Below, piece by piece: positions 1 through 6,867 of a stretch of 28,051 nt of DNA (position 1 is the first letter of the stretch; each line of letters begins with the position of its first letter). The notes beneath the pieces were generated by a model. That model worked only from the letters and a program-made list of their open reading frames with translations, did no database searches and was not told where the DNA came from. The stretch comes from a virus: IMG/VR virus record IMGVR_UViG_3300032180_000030, positions 1 through 28,051 of that record; one strand, written 5' to 3'. The translations under genes and the position numbers were made by a program.

Positions 1-919
1 AGCAAAAGCCGATCGCGTCGCTGATCCCTACCGTGCGCTGCATTTCGCGAATCGCCCACTCGAGCGCGTGATTGCTGATGCGGGTCGTAACGTAGTTGCG
101 GAACTTGTTGACGATGCCGTGCCCCTGTAGGCTCCGCGACAGCCAGTAACATTCGGCGTCTTGGGTGGCGAGCGAGTACTTGGCGATTGCGCCGTGCTCG
201 ATATAAGCGCCAGGCACGGGCGCGAACGGAAACAGCGCGTTGCCTGCGTCGTACCAGACCTCGCTCTTGAGCGTGCCGATCAGCAGGATTTCATGGCGGC
301 AGACGATGATCGTCTGCAGCAGATCCGGCCAACCGTTTTTGTTGGCTACCCAGGTCGAGACGCCAGGCGTTGCGGGGTTGGTGGGGTCGGAGAAGGTGAT
401 CTCGGCCGTTTGTAACGTCGAGCCGAACTTTCGCGTGTTCGGTTGATTGAAAACGATAAAGCCGTCGATGAAATCGACCCTGTCGGCCCCAACAAACGTG
501 GGGGTTCCCGGATTTGGATCGATCACGGTCGTAAAGCTGTTGTCCGCCAGGTGCCCCTGCCACCCCGTCGCGGAGCCATCGACCAGTATCCAGCTGGTGC
601 CGTTGTCGGTCATCGAGACGGGGTTGGTCCGCCCCGCCGTAATCGCGCCGATCAGCGTGCCGGTCCAATCGGTGTTGACCCTGAACAGTTGGCTACCGGA
701 AACACACCAGCCTGACCCGTTGGATAGCTGGAAGAGGCCCCGGATCGGTCCGGTGCCGATGTGTGCCACCGGCACTAGGGCGGGCCGCTGGTAGTGCGTC
801 ATCGGGATGACGGGCTGAAGGTGCTTGGGCATCGCTTCCGGGTAGTAATTGATGCAGCGCTGCGCCGAGGCGATCACCGAACGTGTCGTATACGAACCGC
901 CGATCAGTGGTATGCGCAC
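1..919 (-). CDS. P22 gp10-like packaged-DNA stabilisation / tail hub protein (partial, C-terminus outside window)
   Basis: Open reading frame of 306 codons that runs off the left edge without a stop. It starts with GTG at 917-919, directly after the TGA of the previous gene, with GGAG about 6 bases upstream. The N-terminus reads VRIPLIGGSYTTRS, followed soon by QRCINYYPE. That pairing of IPLxGGxYxxRS with QRCxNxYPE is what I know from P22 gp10-like proteins, which sit under the portal next to gp4 and keep packaged DNA inside. The rest looks like repeated beta-strands (for example LFRVNTDW, WILVDG, FIDGFIVFNQPN, EVWYDAG), in line with a hub or propeller fold. P22 gp10 is roughly 470 residues, so about a third is probably missing here. 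Position after the gp4-like gene agrees with P22 order, although four other genes lie between. Family call is from motifs and context; not tested by search. Confidence 0.83.
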   Translation of the reverse strand, partial: MRIPLIGGSYTTRSVIASAQRCINYYPEAMPKHLQPVIPMTHYQRPALVPVAHIGTGPIRGLFQLSNGSGWCVSGSQLFRVNTDWTGTLIGAITAGRTNPVSMTDNGTSWILVDGSATGWQGHLADNSFTTVIDPNPGTPTFVGADRVDFIDGFIVFNQPNTRKFGSTLQTAEITFSDPTNPATPGVSTWVANKNGWPDLLQTIIVCRHEILLIGTLKSEVWYDAGNALFPFAPVPGAYIEHGAIAKYSLATQDAECYWLSRSLQGHGIVNKFRNYVTTRISNHALEWAIREMQRTVGISDAIGFC

Positions 920-1315
920 TCAGGACTCCGGCGTATTCGCATTGCAGCACCCCTTCGGGTGCACCTTGGGATCGAGGTTGAAGACGCTCGGCATCCGCTC
1001 ATTCAGCAGGTAGAACAGGTGGCAACTCTGCTGTTCCGCCCGAAAATGGGCGCAGTTCTCGCAGCGCACCGGGCGGGTCTCGAAGCCTGCGTCCTTGGGC
1101 CAGACCGTCGGGTTCCTCGTCTGATAATCGCTCGGCTTGCCCCACACGTAGAGGCCGCAGGTAGCGTCCGCCGTGACCCGTGGCTCGGTAATGAATAGGG
1201 CGCACCGCTCCGCATGTGGTCGCCAGAAGCGGCACGTCGCACACTGGGCAAAGGACATGCTGTACTCGACCGGATCCATATAGAGAAAGGCGGATCGGTC
1301 GATCAGGCGCGGCAT
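920..1315 (-). CDS. Tandem four-cysteine protein, putative metal-binding, function unknown
   Basis: 131 residues from the ATG at 1313-1315, which overlaps the upstream stop as ATGA; a longer in-frame extension to 1375 exists but would run into the previous gene. The protein holds two matching units: CATC-x9-CALF followed by a further Cys, and CENC-x9-CHLF followed by a Cys pair near the end. Both fit C-x2-C-x9-C-x-LF-x(n)-C, the shape of a four-cysteine zinc or iron-sulphur site, so the gene looks like an internal duplication. The N-terminus (MPRLIDRSAFLYMDP) has no signal peptide or membrane segment. It lies between small tail-associated genes and the gp10-like gene and is probably translated with them. 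Metal binding is inferred from the cysteine spacing; I do not recognise a named family. Confidence 0.8.
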   Translation of the reverse strand: MPRLIDRSAFLYMDPVEYSMSFAQCATCRFWRPHAERCALFITEPRVTADATCGLYVWGKPSDYQTRNPTVWPKDAGFETRPVRCENCAHFRAEQQSCHLFYLLNERMPSVFNLDPKVHPKGCCNANTPES

Positions 1316-1692
1316 CACGGGACCACTGGCGGCACGAACCAAGCCGCCAGCAACGGCGGCGCTGATGCTGCCCACGGCTTGCCGCGATAGACGGTCGGTG
1401 CCATCAGCGCGATGTAGTCGCCCTCGACCTGTTTGGTCGAATAAAGGTTCTCGTTATTGCTGATGCTCCAGGTATTCGGCAGATGGTCGAGCAGCGTGTC
1501 GCCATCCGGCACGGTTACCGGCGGCGCTTGATTCTGGAGCATGGCGACGCCGGATTGCGAACTGTTCCTGACGTCGTAAAGGCCCGGCGAGAAGGGCGGC
1601 GCGCTGAGGTTGATGAACCCTATCGTGTCGGCAACGCTGTCCGGGTAGACCCACCTCTCGCCGGTCAGCGTGTTAGTGATGGTAATCGGCAT
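1315..1692 (-). CDS. Small structural-region protein, function unknown
   Basis: 125 residues from the ATG at 1690-1692, with a strong AGGAGG ribosome site 5 bases upstream in the short gap after the previous gene. The N-terminal half looks like a small beta domain (TITNTLTGERWVYPDS, then GLYDVRNSS and a QAPPVTVPDGDTLLDHLP stretch); the C-terminus is proline- and tryptophan-rich (KPWAASAPPLLAAW). No membrane segment or catalytic motif is visible. It ends in an ATGA overlap with the cysteine-rich gene. Its place between the Ig-like protein and the gp10-like gene suggests a minor tail or head-completion component, but that rests on position alone. Confidence 0.75.
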   Translation of the reverse strand: MPITITNTLTGERWVYPDSVADTIGFINLSAPPFSPGLYDVRNSSQSGVAMLQNQAPPVTVPDGDTLLDHLPNTWSISNNENLYSTKQVEGDYIALMAPTVYRGKPWAASAPPLLAAWFVPPVVP

Positions 1693-1700
1693 GCTGCCTC

Positions 1701-2243
1701 CTACGGGATCGCGATAGCGTTGCTTGGCGGCGCGGTGGTGGACCCAGCGGCATTGGTTGCCGTCACGACGCAGGTAATGCTGGCCCCCGTATCACCCGCC
1801 TGCACGACATAGGTCGAGCTATTGGTGCCGACATTCGTCGTCCCGCGCCGCCACTGATAGGCATATGTGCCAGGTGCGCCGGTCCAGTTGCCCATCGTCG
1901 CAGTCAGGGTCGATCCGACCGTGGCGGTGCCCGAGATGTGCGGGACATCGACGTTCACTGGTGCCGCCGAATCGAGGGCGAGCGTCTTAAAGGCGGTGCC
2001 GTCAATCAGCCTCTGGCCGTCATCCTGGAAGGCGTCGAACAGGCTTGTGACGCCGATCTTACCCGCCATAAAGCGAAGCGCAGTGCCATCCACCAGCTGC
2101 GGCCCCGGCGAGGTGGCTGCCGCTAGGGCTGGTTCGTCCAAATGCTCGTAAATCATCCGCAAAAGTGTGCCGTCGATCATCCGGTAACCCGGCTCGATCG
2201 CCGCCACCAATGCGGGGTACTTCGTCAGCGGATCGGCGGACAT
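1701..2243 (-). CDS. Virion-associated protein with IDG repeats and C-terminal bacterial Ig-like domain
   Basis: 180 residues, ATG at 2241-2243 overlapping the upstream stop as ATGA. Two parts are visible. Residues about 18-90 hold three copies of a short motif: GYRMIDGTLLRMI, GPQLVDGTALRFM and GQRLIDGTAFKTL. The neighbouring upstream protein carries a fourth copy, GFRLVDGEDLATM. Residues about 100-178 form an Ig-like domain of the kind common in bacterial surface proteins and phage virions: ISGTATVGSTLTATMGNW, then YAYQWRRG, then TYVVQAGDTGASITCVVTA ending in NAAGS. Such Ig-like domains are displayed on capsids or tails and are thought to bind surface carbohydrates weakly. The role in this phage (decoration or minor tail protein) is inferred from domain and position. 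Confidence 0.82.
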   Translation of the reverse strand: MSADPLTKYPALVAAIEPGYRMIDGTLLRMIYEHLDEPALAAATSPGPQLVDGTALRFMAGKIGVTSLFDAFQDDGQRLIDGTAFKTLALDSAAPVNVDVPHISGTATVGSTLTATMGNWTGAPGTYAYQWRRGTTNVGTNSSTYVVQAGDTGASITCVVTATNAAGSTTAPPSNAIAIP

Positions 2244-2887
2244 CAGTACGTCCCCTCGTCAATGACCAGCGCCTGCAGCACGGCGAGCGAGATCGCCGAG
2301 TTCGGGTTAGTCGGTGTGCCCGGCGGCAGGATGATCGGCCCGCTCATGGTGCCGCCACTGAGCGGCAGGACCGGCGTCCAGGCACCGTTGAGACGCCCGT
2401 AGGTGATGCCATTGATTGGCGCATCTGGGATACCGGACCCGCCGCCCGTTGACGTCCCGCCTTGGAATTGCTTCCACATGCCTGGAGCAAAGCAAAAGTA
2501 CTCCGCGGCGGTGCCAGCGCTCTGGCTCGTCACGCTGCCCTGGGTCGAGCCACCGCTACCCGCCACCGTGTCGGGCGTTCCCGTCAGCGGGTTGTACGGC
2601 GAGCCGTAGATCTGAATGGTGGCGGCAGTGTCATTCATCACCAGCAGGTATCTCCCAGGCAGACCTGGCGGCAGCACGACGGTGCCACCGCTGGTCACCT
2701 GGGAAATGAAGGTTTCGAGCGGCTGGGCATTGGCCTGCGTGGTGCCGCCCATGACGCCTTGACGAGCGCTGAATAACAGGTCGCTCATCGTGGCGAGATC
2801 CTCGCCATCCACCAGCCGGAAGCCTGGGATAAACGAGGTAAAGATCGAAACAACAGACGATGGGGCCTCGTTTAGCGCCCACGGCAT
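2243..2887 (-). CDS. Tail-fibre-like structural protein with LPLSGGTMSGPI motif
   Basis: 214 residues from the ATG at 2885-2887, chosen because AAGGAG lies just upstream; the frame stays open much further upstream but there overlaps the previous gene. Residues about 19-35 carry GFRLVDGEDLATM, the repeat motif of the next gene. The middle (about 65-140) is a beta-rich domain with TVVLPPGLPGRYLLV and a later GMWKQ, resembling the domain of the 136-residue protein encoded just upstream. Near the C-terminus, LPLSGGTMSGPIILPPG is the shaft motif seen in phage tail fibres and also in the fibre genes at 14996-16522 and 25309-25965. It is therefore probably a short tail-associated fibre or collar protein. 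No chaperone domain follows. Confidence 0.8.
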   Translation of the reverse strand: MPWALNEAPSSVVSIFTSFIPGFRLVDGEDLATMSDLLFSARQGVMGGTTQANAQPLETFISQVTSGGTVVLPPGLPGRYLLVMNDTAATIQIYGSPYNPLTGTPDTVAGSGGSTQGSVTSQSAGTAAEYFCFAPGMWKQFQGGTSTGGGSGIPDAPINGITYGRLNGAWTPVLPLSGGTMSGPIILPPGTPTNPNSAISLAVLQALVIDEGTY

Positions 2888-2898
2888 GGCGGAACTCC

Positions 2899-3309
2899 TT
2901 ATGCGAAGGCGCGACCAATCCACGCCCCAGGGGTCGGCGCGTTGGTGTACCCACCTTGAGGGGTGATGGCGTAGAACAGCATCGCGGTGCCCACCGGGAC
3001 AATCATGCCGGTCGTCGCCTGCGTGCCGGTCCCGTCGTCGATCGTGTCCTCGACCGCGCCGTTGCGCGCGCCAAACACCATCAGGTTTGCGGCACCGACA
3101 TTCTGCACCATGATTGCCTCGCCGCCGCACGTAGCCGGTGGCAAGCTGACCGAGTCGTTGGCGGTGATGACGCTGCGGATGACGTTGTACCAGCTGGGCA
3201 GCGGTTTCGCGTTGACACTACCGCCGCCTACACCGGCCGCGAGGTACATCCCTGCTTGATTGAATCCCGGAATACCGGACGGCAACGGACTGCCAATACC
3301 GAGTGGCAT
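2899..3309 (-). CDS. Small structural protein, putative decoration or tail-associated
   Basis: 136 residues, ATG at 3307-3309 with GGAGAG a few bases upstream. The sequence is rich in Gly, Ala, Val and Asn. Residues about 38-135 form a beta-type domain (SVITANDSVSLPPATCGGEA, IMVQNVGAANLMVFGA, then MIVPVGTAMLFYAI and PTPGAWIG). The pattern SLPP...VQN...VFG...VPVGTA...PGAW recurs in the next protein (2243-2887), so the two are probably paralogues or share one domain. No signal peptide, membrane segment or catalytic site. It sits directly after the gp4-like gene. A role in the virion is inferred from position. Confidence 0.78.
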   Translation of the reverse strand: MPLGIGSPLPSGIPGFNQAGMYLAAGVGGGSVNAKPLPSWYNVIRSVITANDSVSLPPATCGGEAIMVQNVGAANLMVFGARNGAVEDTIDDGTGTQATTGMIVPVGTAMLFYAITPQGGYTNAPTPGAWIGRAFA

Positions 3310-3318
3310 AACACTCTC

Positions 3319-4080
3319 CTATGGGTTTCGGTCACTGAAGATGTTGTAGGAGCCGCGGCGCCTCAACATGCTGGGCATGTGTAGTCGAGTGATCTGCGCC
3401 TGCCCGGCGCGCAGAACTGCAAGCGAATCGCGCGCCATACCCGGCAAGTGATCGCCAGGATACGTGCCGAGCCGATACTTCGGCCGCAGCCGTATCGCGA
3501 GGTTGTACAAGATCGCGCCATAGTACTGGTACGGCAGCACGACCGGCGTCGTCAGCGCGGCAAAGCGATACGGCAGCTGCTCGTACAGGGTGATGTGGAT
3601 CTCGTAGACATGCGCCTGCGGCACCGGCCATACGAACAGGTTGGCGAGCGGCCACGCCGTATCGAGGAAGACCGCCTCACCGGGCCCCGCGATCAGGTGC
3701 TTGATCGTGATCCAGTTGTAGTCCTCCATGCTTTGGAGAAGCTGTAGCGGATAGTCGATCGGGTTGGGCGAGCCAAACTGCTGCCTGCTGAAGGCAGAGG
3801 CTAGCCTAGCGGGGCGCACCGAGTTAGCGCCCGTGTCGAATTCGCCGCCTGGACCCACCGTGTAGGAGATCTGCCCCGTCGACTGCTTGCTCAGCGTGCG
3901 CAGATGGTAGACCAGCCACCGCTTGGCTTCCCATTGCAACAACATGTACTGTAGACGGCCCCAGGCTTCGTTGATGTCCTCGGCCAACGGCGTCTGCCCG
4001 ACCCCGATCGCGCCGCACTCCTTGAGCGCCTGGCGGCACAAATCCTCGAGCGTGGTCGACTGCGGATCGGTGAATGACAT
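3319..4080 (-). CDS. P22 gp4-like tail accessory factor (head completion)
   Basis: 253 residues; its ATG (4078-4080) shares a base with the upstream TAA (TAATG). The N-terminus is helical, with LEDLCRQALKECGAIGVGQ, then AWGRLQYMLLQWEAKRW and the turn LVYHLRTLSKQSTGQ. This layout, a helix pair with GxxxxGQ and MLxxWxxxR followed by a beta part with YTVGPGGEFDTG, is typical of P22 gp4-like head-completion proteins, which bind under the portal and extend the DNA channel. P22 gp4 is about 166 residues; this one is longer, as in many relatives from other hosts, with a C-terminal part (LPYQYYGAILYNLAIRL) that is also helical. Order after coat and before the gp10-like gene matches P22. Assignment is by motif and gene order. 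Confidence 0.85.
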   Translation of the reverse strand: MSFTDPQSTTLEDLCRQALKECGAIGVGQTPLAEDINEAWGRLQYMLLQWEAKRWLVYHLRTLSKQSTGQISYTVGPGGEFDTGANSVRPARLASAFSRQQFGSPNPIDYPLQLLQSMEDYNWITIKHLIAGPGEAVFLDTAWPLANLFVWPVPQAHVYEIHITLYEQLPYRFAALTTPVVLPYQYYGAILYNLAIRLRPKYRLGTYPGDHLPGMARDSLAVLRAGQAQITRLHMPSMLRRRGSYNIFSDRNP

Positions 4081-4607
4081 TAGGCGGCTCGGCCCCTACG
4101 CTGCGGTGCCTCAGCCCGTGCGCCGTCGGGTGGCACGGCGACCCCTGCTTCCTCTGCCGGGGCCTCGAACTCGAATTCGTCGACGACCGGCGGCGGTGCC
4201 TGGCGAGCCGCGTTCAGCTGCGCCTGCAGGTTGACCAGCTGGCGCTCAAGGTCCGCGATCCTGCCGTGCGCAGTCATCGCCGGGGCGTTGCCGCCGCCAG
4301 CCTGAATCGCCTTTGCGGGGTGATCGTGCCAGCCCGCCTTGCGGGCGCGCTCGGCCTCTTCCTCGGACTGCACGACCCTAGCGATGAGCTCGTACTGCTC
4401 GCCGACCTTGGTCGGCCCGTAGGGCGTCTGCAGAACCTCGGCTTTCTGAACGAGCCTCGTCTTCCCCATCGGATGGTAGAACATCTTCGGGTATTCCTGC
4501 GGTCCCGCGAACCGCGGCGAGGTGCTGTTCGCAGGGTTCTCGTCAAAAACCCCGCGTGCGTCCATAACGTCAAAGATCGTGTAGCGGGTATGGCGGCCAC
4601 CTCTCAT
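4080..4607 (-). CDS. Small protein with YHP-type domain and C-terminal coiled coil, function unknown
   Basis: 175 residues from the ATG at 4605-4607, chosen because GAGGAGG lies 6 bases upstream; an in-frame start at 4649 has no comparable ribosome site. The central part (about 35-100) contains EYPKMFYHPMGKTRLVQKAE, later VQSEEEAERARKAGWHDHP. A similar KAVFHVLAGTRVVRS...EEARHAEG arrangement occurs in the protein at 4910-5455, so both share a small domain found in many phage head regions. Residues about 108-140 form a likely coiled coil (IADLERQLVNLQAQLNAARQ), and the tail is Pro/Glu/Ala-rich and then basic. It is coupled to the gp4-like gene by TAATG. Its role is unknown. Confidence 0.8.
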   Translation of the reverse strand: MRGGRHTRYTIFDVMDARGVFDENPANSTSPRFAGPQEYPKMFYHPMGKTRLVQKAEVLQTPYGPTKVGEQYELIARVVQSEEEAERARKAGWHDHPAKAIQAGGGNAPAMTAHGRIADLERQLVNLQAQLNAARQAPPPVVDEFEFEAPAEEAGVAVPPDGARAEAPQRRGRAA

Positions 4608-4707
4608 GGAATCCTCCTCGCTATTGCAGCGCGTGTTGCGCGCGCACATTCAGAACGCATCGATCGATCGTCGTTGGTGGCGGCGCCGCCGCTTGCGGCG
4701 CTGGGCG

Positions 4708-4959
4708 CTATTCCTGCCGCTGCGGCGGCTGATCTGGCGGCGGTAGCGGCGCGCCGTCAATCGGAGCGCTGGAGCGCACGGTAGGCGTATCAGGGGCAGG
4801 CGTCGGCGGCTGCGGTGGCGGCACTGGGGGCTGCTGCGGTTGCGGCGGTGGCGCTGGCTGCGGCGGTGGCGGCGGCACTACGGGCTCGGGCGGTGGCGTC
4901 GGTGTTGGCTCAGGTTCTGACCCGGAGCCGCTCGAAGGATTCTCGGATGTCTGGCTCAT
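4708..4959 (-). CDS. Proline-rich low-complexity protein
   Basis: 83 residues from the ATG at 4957-4959, which has AAGGAT 6 bases upstream. The start lies inside the end of the previous gene, giving a 50-bp overlap in a different frame. After an acidic Ser/Gly/Glu N-terminus the protein is almost entirely Pro with Gln, Thr and Ala (runs such as PPPPPQPAPPPQPQQPP), with no predicted fold. Extended polyproline segments act as spacers or docking peptides in other systems. The clear ribosome site and the gap otherwise left between genes favour a real gene, but low-complexity frames in GC-rich DNA can be accidental, hence moderate confidence. Confidence 0.6.
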   Translation of the reverse strand: MSQTSENPSSGSGSEPEPTPTPPPEPVVPPPPPQPAPPPQPQQPPVPPPQPPTPAPDTPTVRSSAPIDGAPLPPPDQPPQRQE

Positions 4960-5455
4960 GTTCGGTATCCTTGCTGTAGTCGATCAGGATGCGCTGCTCG
5001 GCGAACCCCGCTCGATGTTGACTTCTGGCGTCGTCGACCATTCGGCGCTGGTCCTCGCGCATCTTTATCGCCGCCGCCTGGTTGGCCATGATCTGCTGCG
5101 GCGTTTGGGTCAGTAGGGTCGGCATCTGGCGCGGGTTGAAAATCCCGCCACGCTTCATCTGCATCCGCATGCCCTCGGCGTGGCGGGCTTCCTCCATCGT
5201 ACCGAACCAGTCTTCCCCCAATTCGTCGAGTTCGCGCTGCGAGCGCACCACACGGGTGCCCGCAAGAACGTGAAACACCGCCTTGGGCCAGCCCGGGGGC
5301 GGTGGTGCGACGTAGCCCTGCTCGACGTGTAGCGGGTGTCCGAGGCCCGCTAGCTCACCAAGTGCGTGATCAAGTTCTGCGAGGGCGACCTTGGCGCGCG
5401 CGATCTTCTGCGGCTCGTCGGGCCAGTCCGCTATAATCTGCTCGCGCCAATTCAT
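4910..5455 (-). CDS. Small head-region protein, function unknown
   Basis: 181 residues, ATG at 5453-5455 with a strong GAGGTGA site 3-4 bases upstream, following the coat gene by 11 bases. The N-terminus is helical (MNWREQIIADWPDEPQKIAR, then VALAELDHALGELAGLG). The middle has GWPKAVFHVLAGTRVVRSQ and DWFGTMEEARHAEGM, related to the YHP-type domain of the protein at 4080-4607. The rest (about 100-181) is helical and charged (MANQAAAIKMREDQRRMVDD). The last 17 codons overlap the proline-rich gene. It lies where P22 has the coat-gp4 junction, so a head-assembly role is plausible but unproven. Confidence 0.82.
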   Translation of the reverse strand: MNWREQIIADWPDEPQKIARAKVALAELDHALGELAGLGHPLHVEQGYVAPPPPGWPKAVFHVLAGTRVVRSQRELDELGEDWFGTMEEARHAEGMRMQMKRGGIFNPRQMPTLLTQTPQQIMANQAAAIKMREDQRRMVDDARSQHRAGFAEQRILIDYSKDTEHEPDIRESFERLRVRT

Positions 5456-5466
5456 GGGTCACCTCA

Positions 5467-6699
5467 TTACTGGTAGAGTTGATCCGCCACCACGACGGCC
5501 CACTCTGGCCGGATCCATAAGTAGCCGTAGAGGACGTCGAGACGGGTGATCAGCTGATCGGTGCCGATGAAGTAGTCGGTCACCATCCTCATGCTGACGC
5601 CGTCAAACTCCTCGCGGGCTGCCTCGTGGACGTTGCGCGGCATCTCGAGATCCGCCGTCGCTAGCGTGACGGCTTCGGGCGCATAGGCAAAGTTCTTGGT
5701 GTAGGGCTCCGATGCCGCCAGGCCCAGCGCTGGGTTGACGGCCGCACCAGTAGCTGGGGCGACGTCGACCGTCTGATATTGCTGCGGCACCCCTGGCGCG
5801 AGGGCTGGCACGATCGCCGGGTAGATCGGAATCACCGTCGAGCCGACCGGCACATTCGCGGTAACGGCGAATGTTCTCAACCGCCCGTAGGACTGCTTGG
5901 TAATGCGATTGACAGCATGTACCCCAGCAATAGTAATAATATCGCCCATGTTAAGGCTCCCAGCGAGAGCATTAACAACAAGCGATAGGCCAGTTTGACC
6001 TGCGCCATTTACCGTAGCTGAGCCTTGCGCAAGAGTCCCATTAGTATGAGTGATGACGGTCTGGTCCGCCATCCAGATGAAACCCAAAGCGTCATACATA
6101 CGCCCTGTGGTGTACTGGCGGCTGATTTCCGGGGCCGGATTTAGCAGGCCAGTCAGAGAAGCGACAACGCTTGCTTCGGTGTCTGGGCTGTTAACAATTT
6201 TCCAATTTGCGACCGGAGCGCTATTATTGCGCAGCATTGCGCCTGCCCGCAAGTAGGTTGATGCGATAGGTGCCTGGATCGCGTTATTGGTGTCGGTATT
6301 CGCCACGATGTTGCAGATACCGCCTTCGGCACCTTGAATCAGGTCGACCGCAACTGCACCAGCCAGGTTATTAACCATAGGAGCAAGGATGCGCCGAGAA
6401 TAGTCATCAAGGCTGAGAGTGCGATCCGCCAGGCTATAGGCGACGTCGACGTGTTTCTGGGTGGCCAGTACCAACGTCGTCGACTGTTCGGCGGTATCTT
6501 GGACATTTAAGGCGGGTCCGGTGGTGACGGTGAAGTCATTGGGCAGCCTGATCCGCAATGACGAACCGATCTTTGCACCGCTTACAGCGAACGAATCGTC
6601 GTACTGCATGTCGACGTTTTGTAGGAAAGCATTTGCGTTTTTCCAAAGACGCACAGCCTCCCTGGTGATCATATTGATGGTTAGAAGTTGATTAGCCAC
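5467..6699 (-). CDS. Major capsid protein, P22 coat family
   Basis: 410 residues with a GTG start at 6697-6699 (AGGAG about 9 bases upstream). P22 coat-type features are visible: an N-terminal helical arm (MITREAVRLWKNANAFLQN), a beta segment with IRLPNDFTV, SLADRTLSLDDYSRRILAPM, and in the middle GSLNMGDIITIAGVHAVN, which matches the GDxIxxAGVxxxN segment of P22 gp5. The length is close to P22 gp5 (430). The product forms the icosahedral shell around the scaffold and portal, and the gene directly follows the scaffold, as in P22. Roughly the first 255 codons (5930-6699) are clearly poorer in G+C than the last 155, so the gene looks mosaic. It is the only gene in the head block with a long structured leader. 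Confidence 0.92.
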   Translation of the reverse strand: MANQLLTINMITREAVRLWKNANAFLQNVDMQYDDSFAVSGAKIGSSLRIRLPNDFTVTTGPALNVQDTAEQSTTLVLATQKHVDVAYSLADRTLSLDDYSRRILAPMVNNLAGAVAVDLIQGAEGGICNIVANTDTNNAIQAPIASTYLRAGAMLRNNSAPVANWKIVNSPDTEASVVASLTGLLNPAPEISRQYTTGRMYDALGFIWMADQTVITHTNGTLAQGSATVNGAGQTGLSLVVNALAGSLNMGDIITIAGVHAVNRITKQSYGRLRTFAVTANVPVGSTVIPIYPAIVPALAPGVPQQYQTVDVAPATGAAVNPALGLAASEPYTKNFAYAPEAVTLATADLEMPRNVHEAAREEFDGVSMRMVTDYFIGTDQLITRLDVLYGYLWIRPEWAVVVADQLYQ

Positions 6700-6756
6700 G
6701 TCACTACACTCCTGACATCGGGACGAGGCCAGGCAACCTCATGTAGTCCTGTGACA

Positions 6757-6772
6757 CCGCCAGACGGGGCGG
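6757..6772 (-). repeat. Coat-leader hairpin 1
   Basis: CCGCC (6757-6761) pairs with GGCGG (6768-6772) around loop AGACGG (6762-6767), written on the plus strand. On the transcribed strand the loop is CCGTCT. Flanks ACA before and GGACCG after are the same as in hairpin 2. The stem is 5 bp. Confidence 0.7.
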
Positions 6773-6809
6773 GACCGAGCACCGGACTTACAGCCTCCGG
6801 GGGCGTACA

Positions 6810-6827
6810 CCGCTCAGACGGGAGCGG
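6810..6827 (-). repeat. Coat-leader hairpin 2, covarying copy of hairpin 1
   Basis: CCGCTC (6810-6815) pairs with GAGCGG (6822-6827) around the same AGACGG loop (6816-6821). Relative to hairpin 1 it has one extra base on each arm, a T and an A, which pair with each other. Paired insertion of this kind suggests that the structure itself is kept. Confidence 0.7.
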
Positions 6828-6867
6828 GACCGTCGGTAATGTCGCCGCGGCGATCGGCGGCGCGCGA

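Larger units (their letters stand above)
6700..6867 (-). promoter_or_regulatory. Structured 168-bp leader between scaffold and coat genes
   Basis: This gap is unusual in a block where most genes overlap. It contains two similar hairpins (6757-6772 and 6810-6827) with the same six-base loop, a third hairpin between them (CCGGA at 6782-6786 pairing with TCCGG at 6796-6800) and a perfect ten-base palindrome CGCCGCGGCG at 6843-6852. Next to the coat gene lie a possible 12-codon leader frame and the AGGAG ribosome site. No T-run follows the hairpins, so an intrinsic terminator is unlikely. Separate processing, stabilisation or translational control of coat mRNA would fit the need for far more coat than scaffold. 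I see no convincing -35/-10 pair. Confidence 0.6.

Noticed and set aside
6757-6852. Intrinsic terminator between scaffold and coat
   Set aside because: The hairpins are GC-rich but no T-run follows any of them on the transcribed strand.
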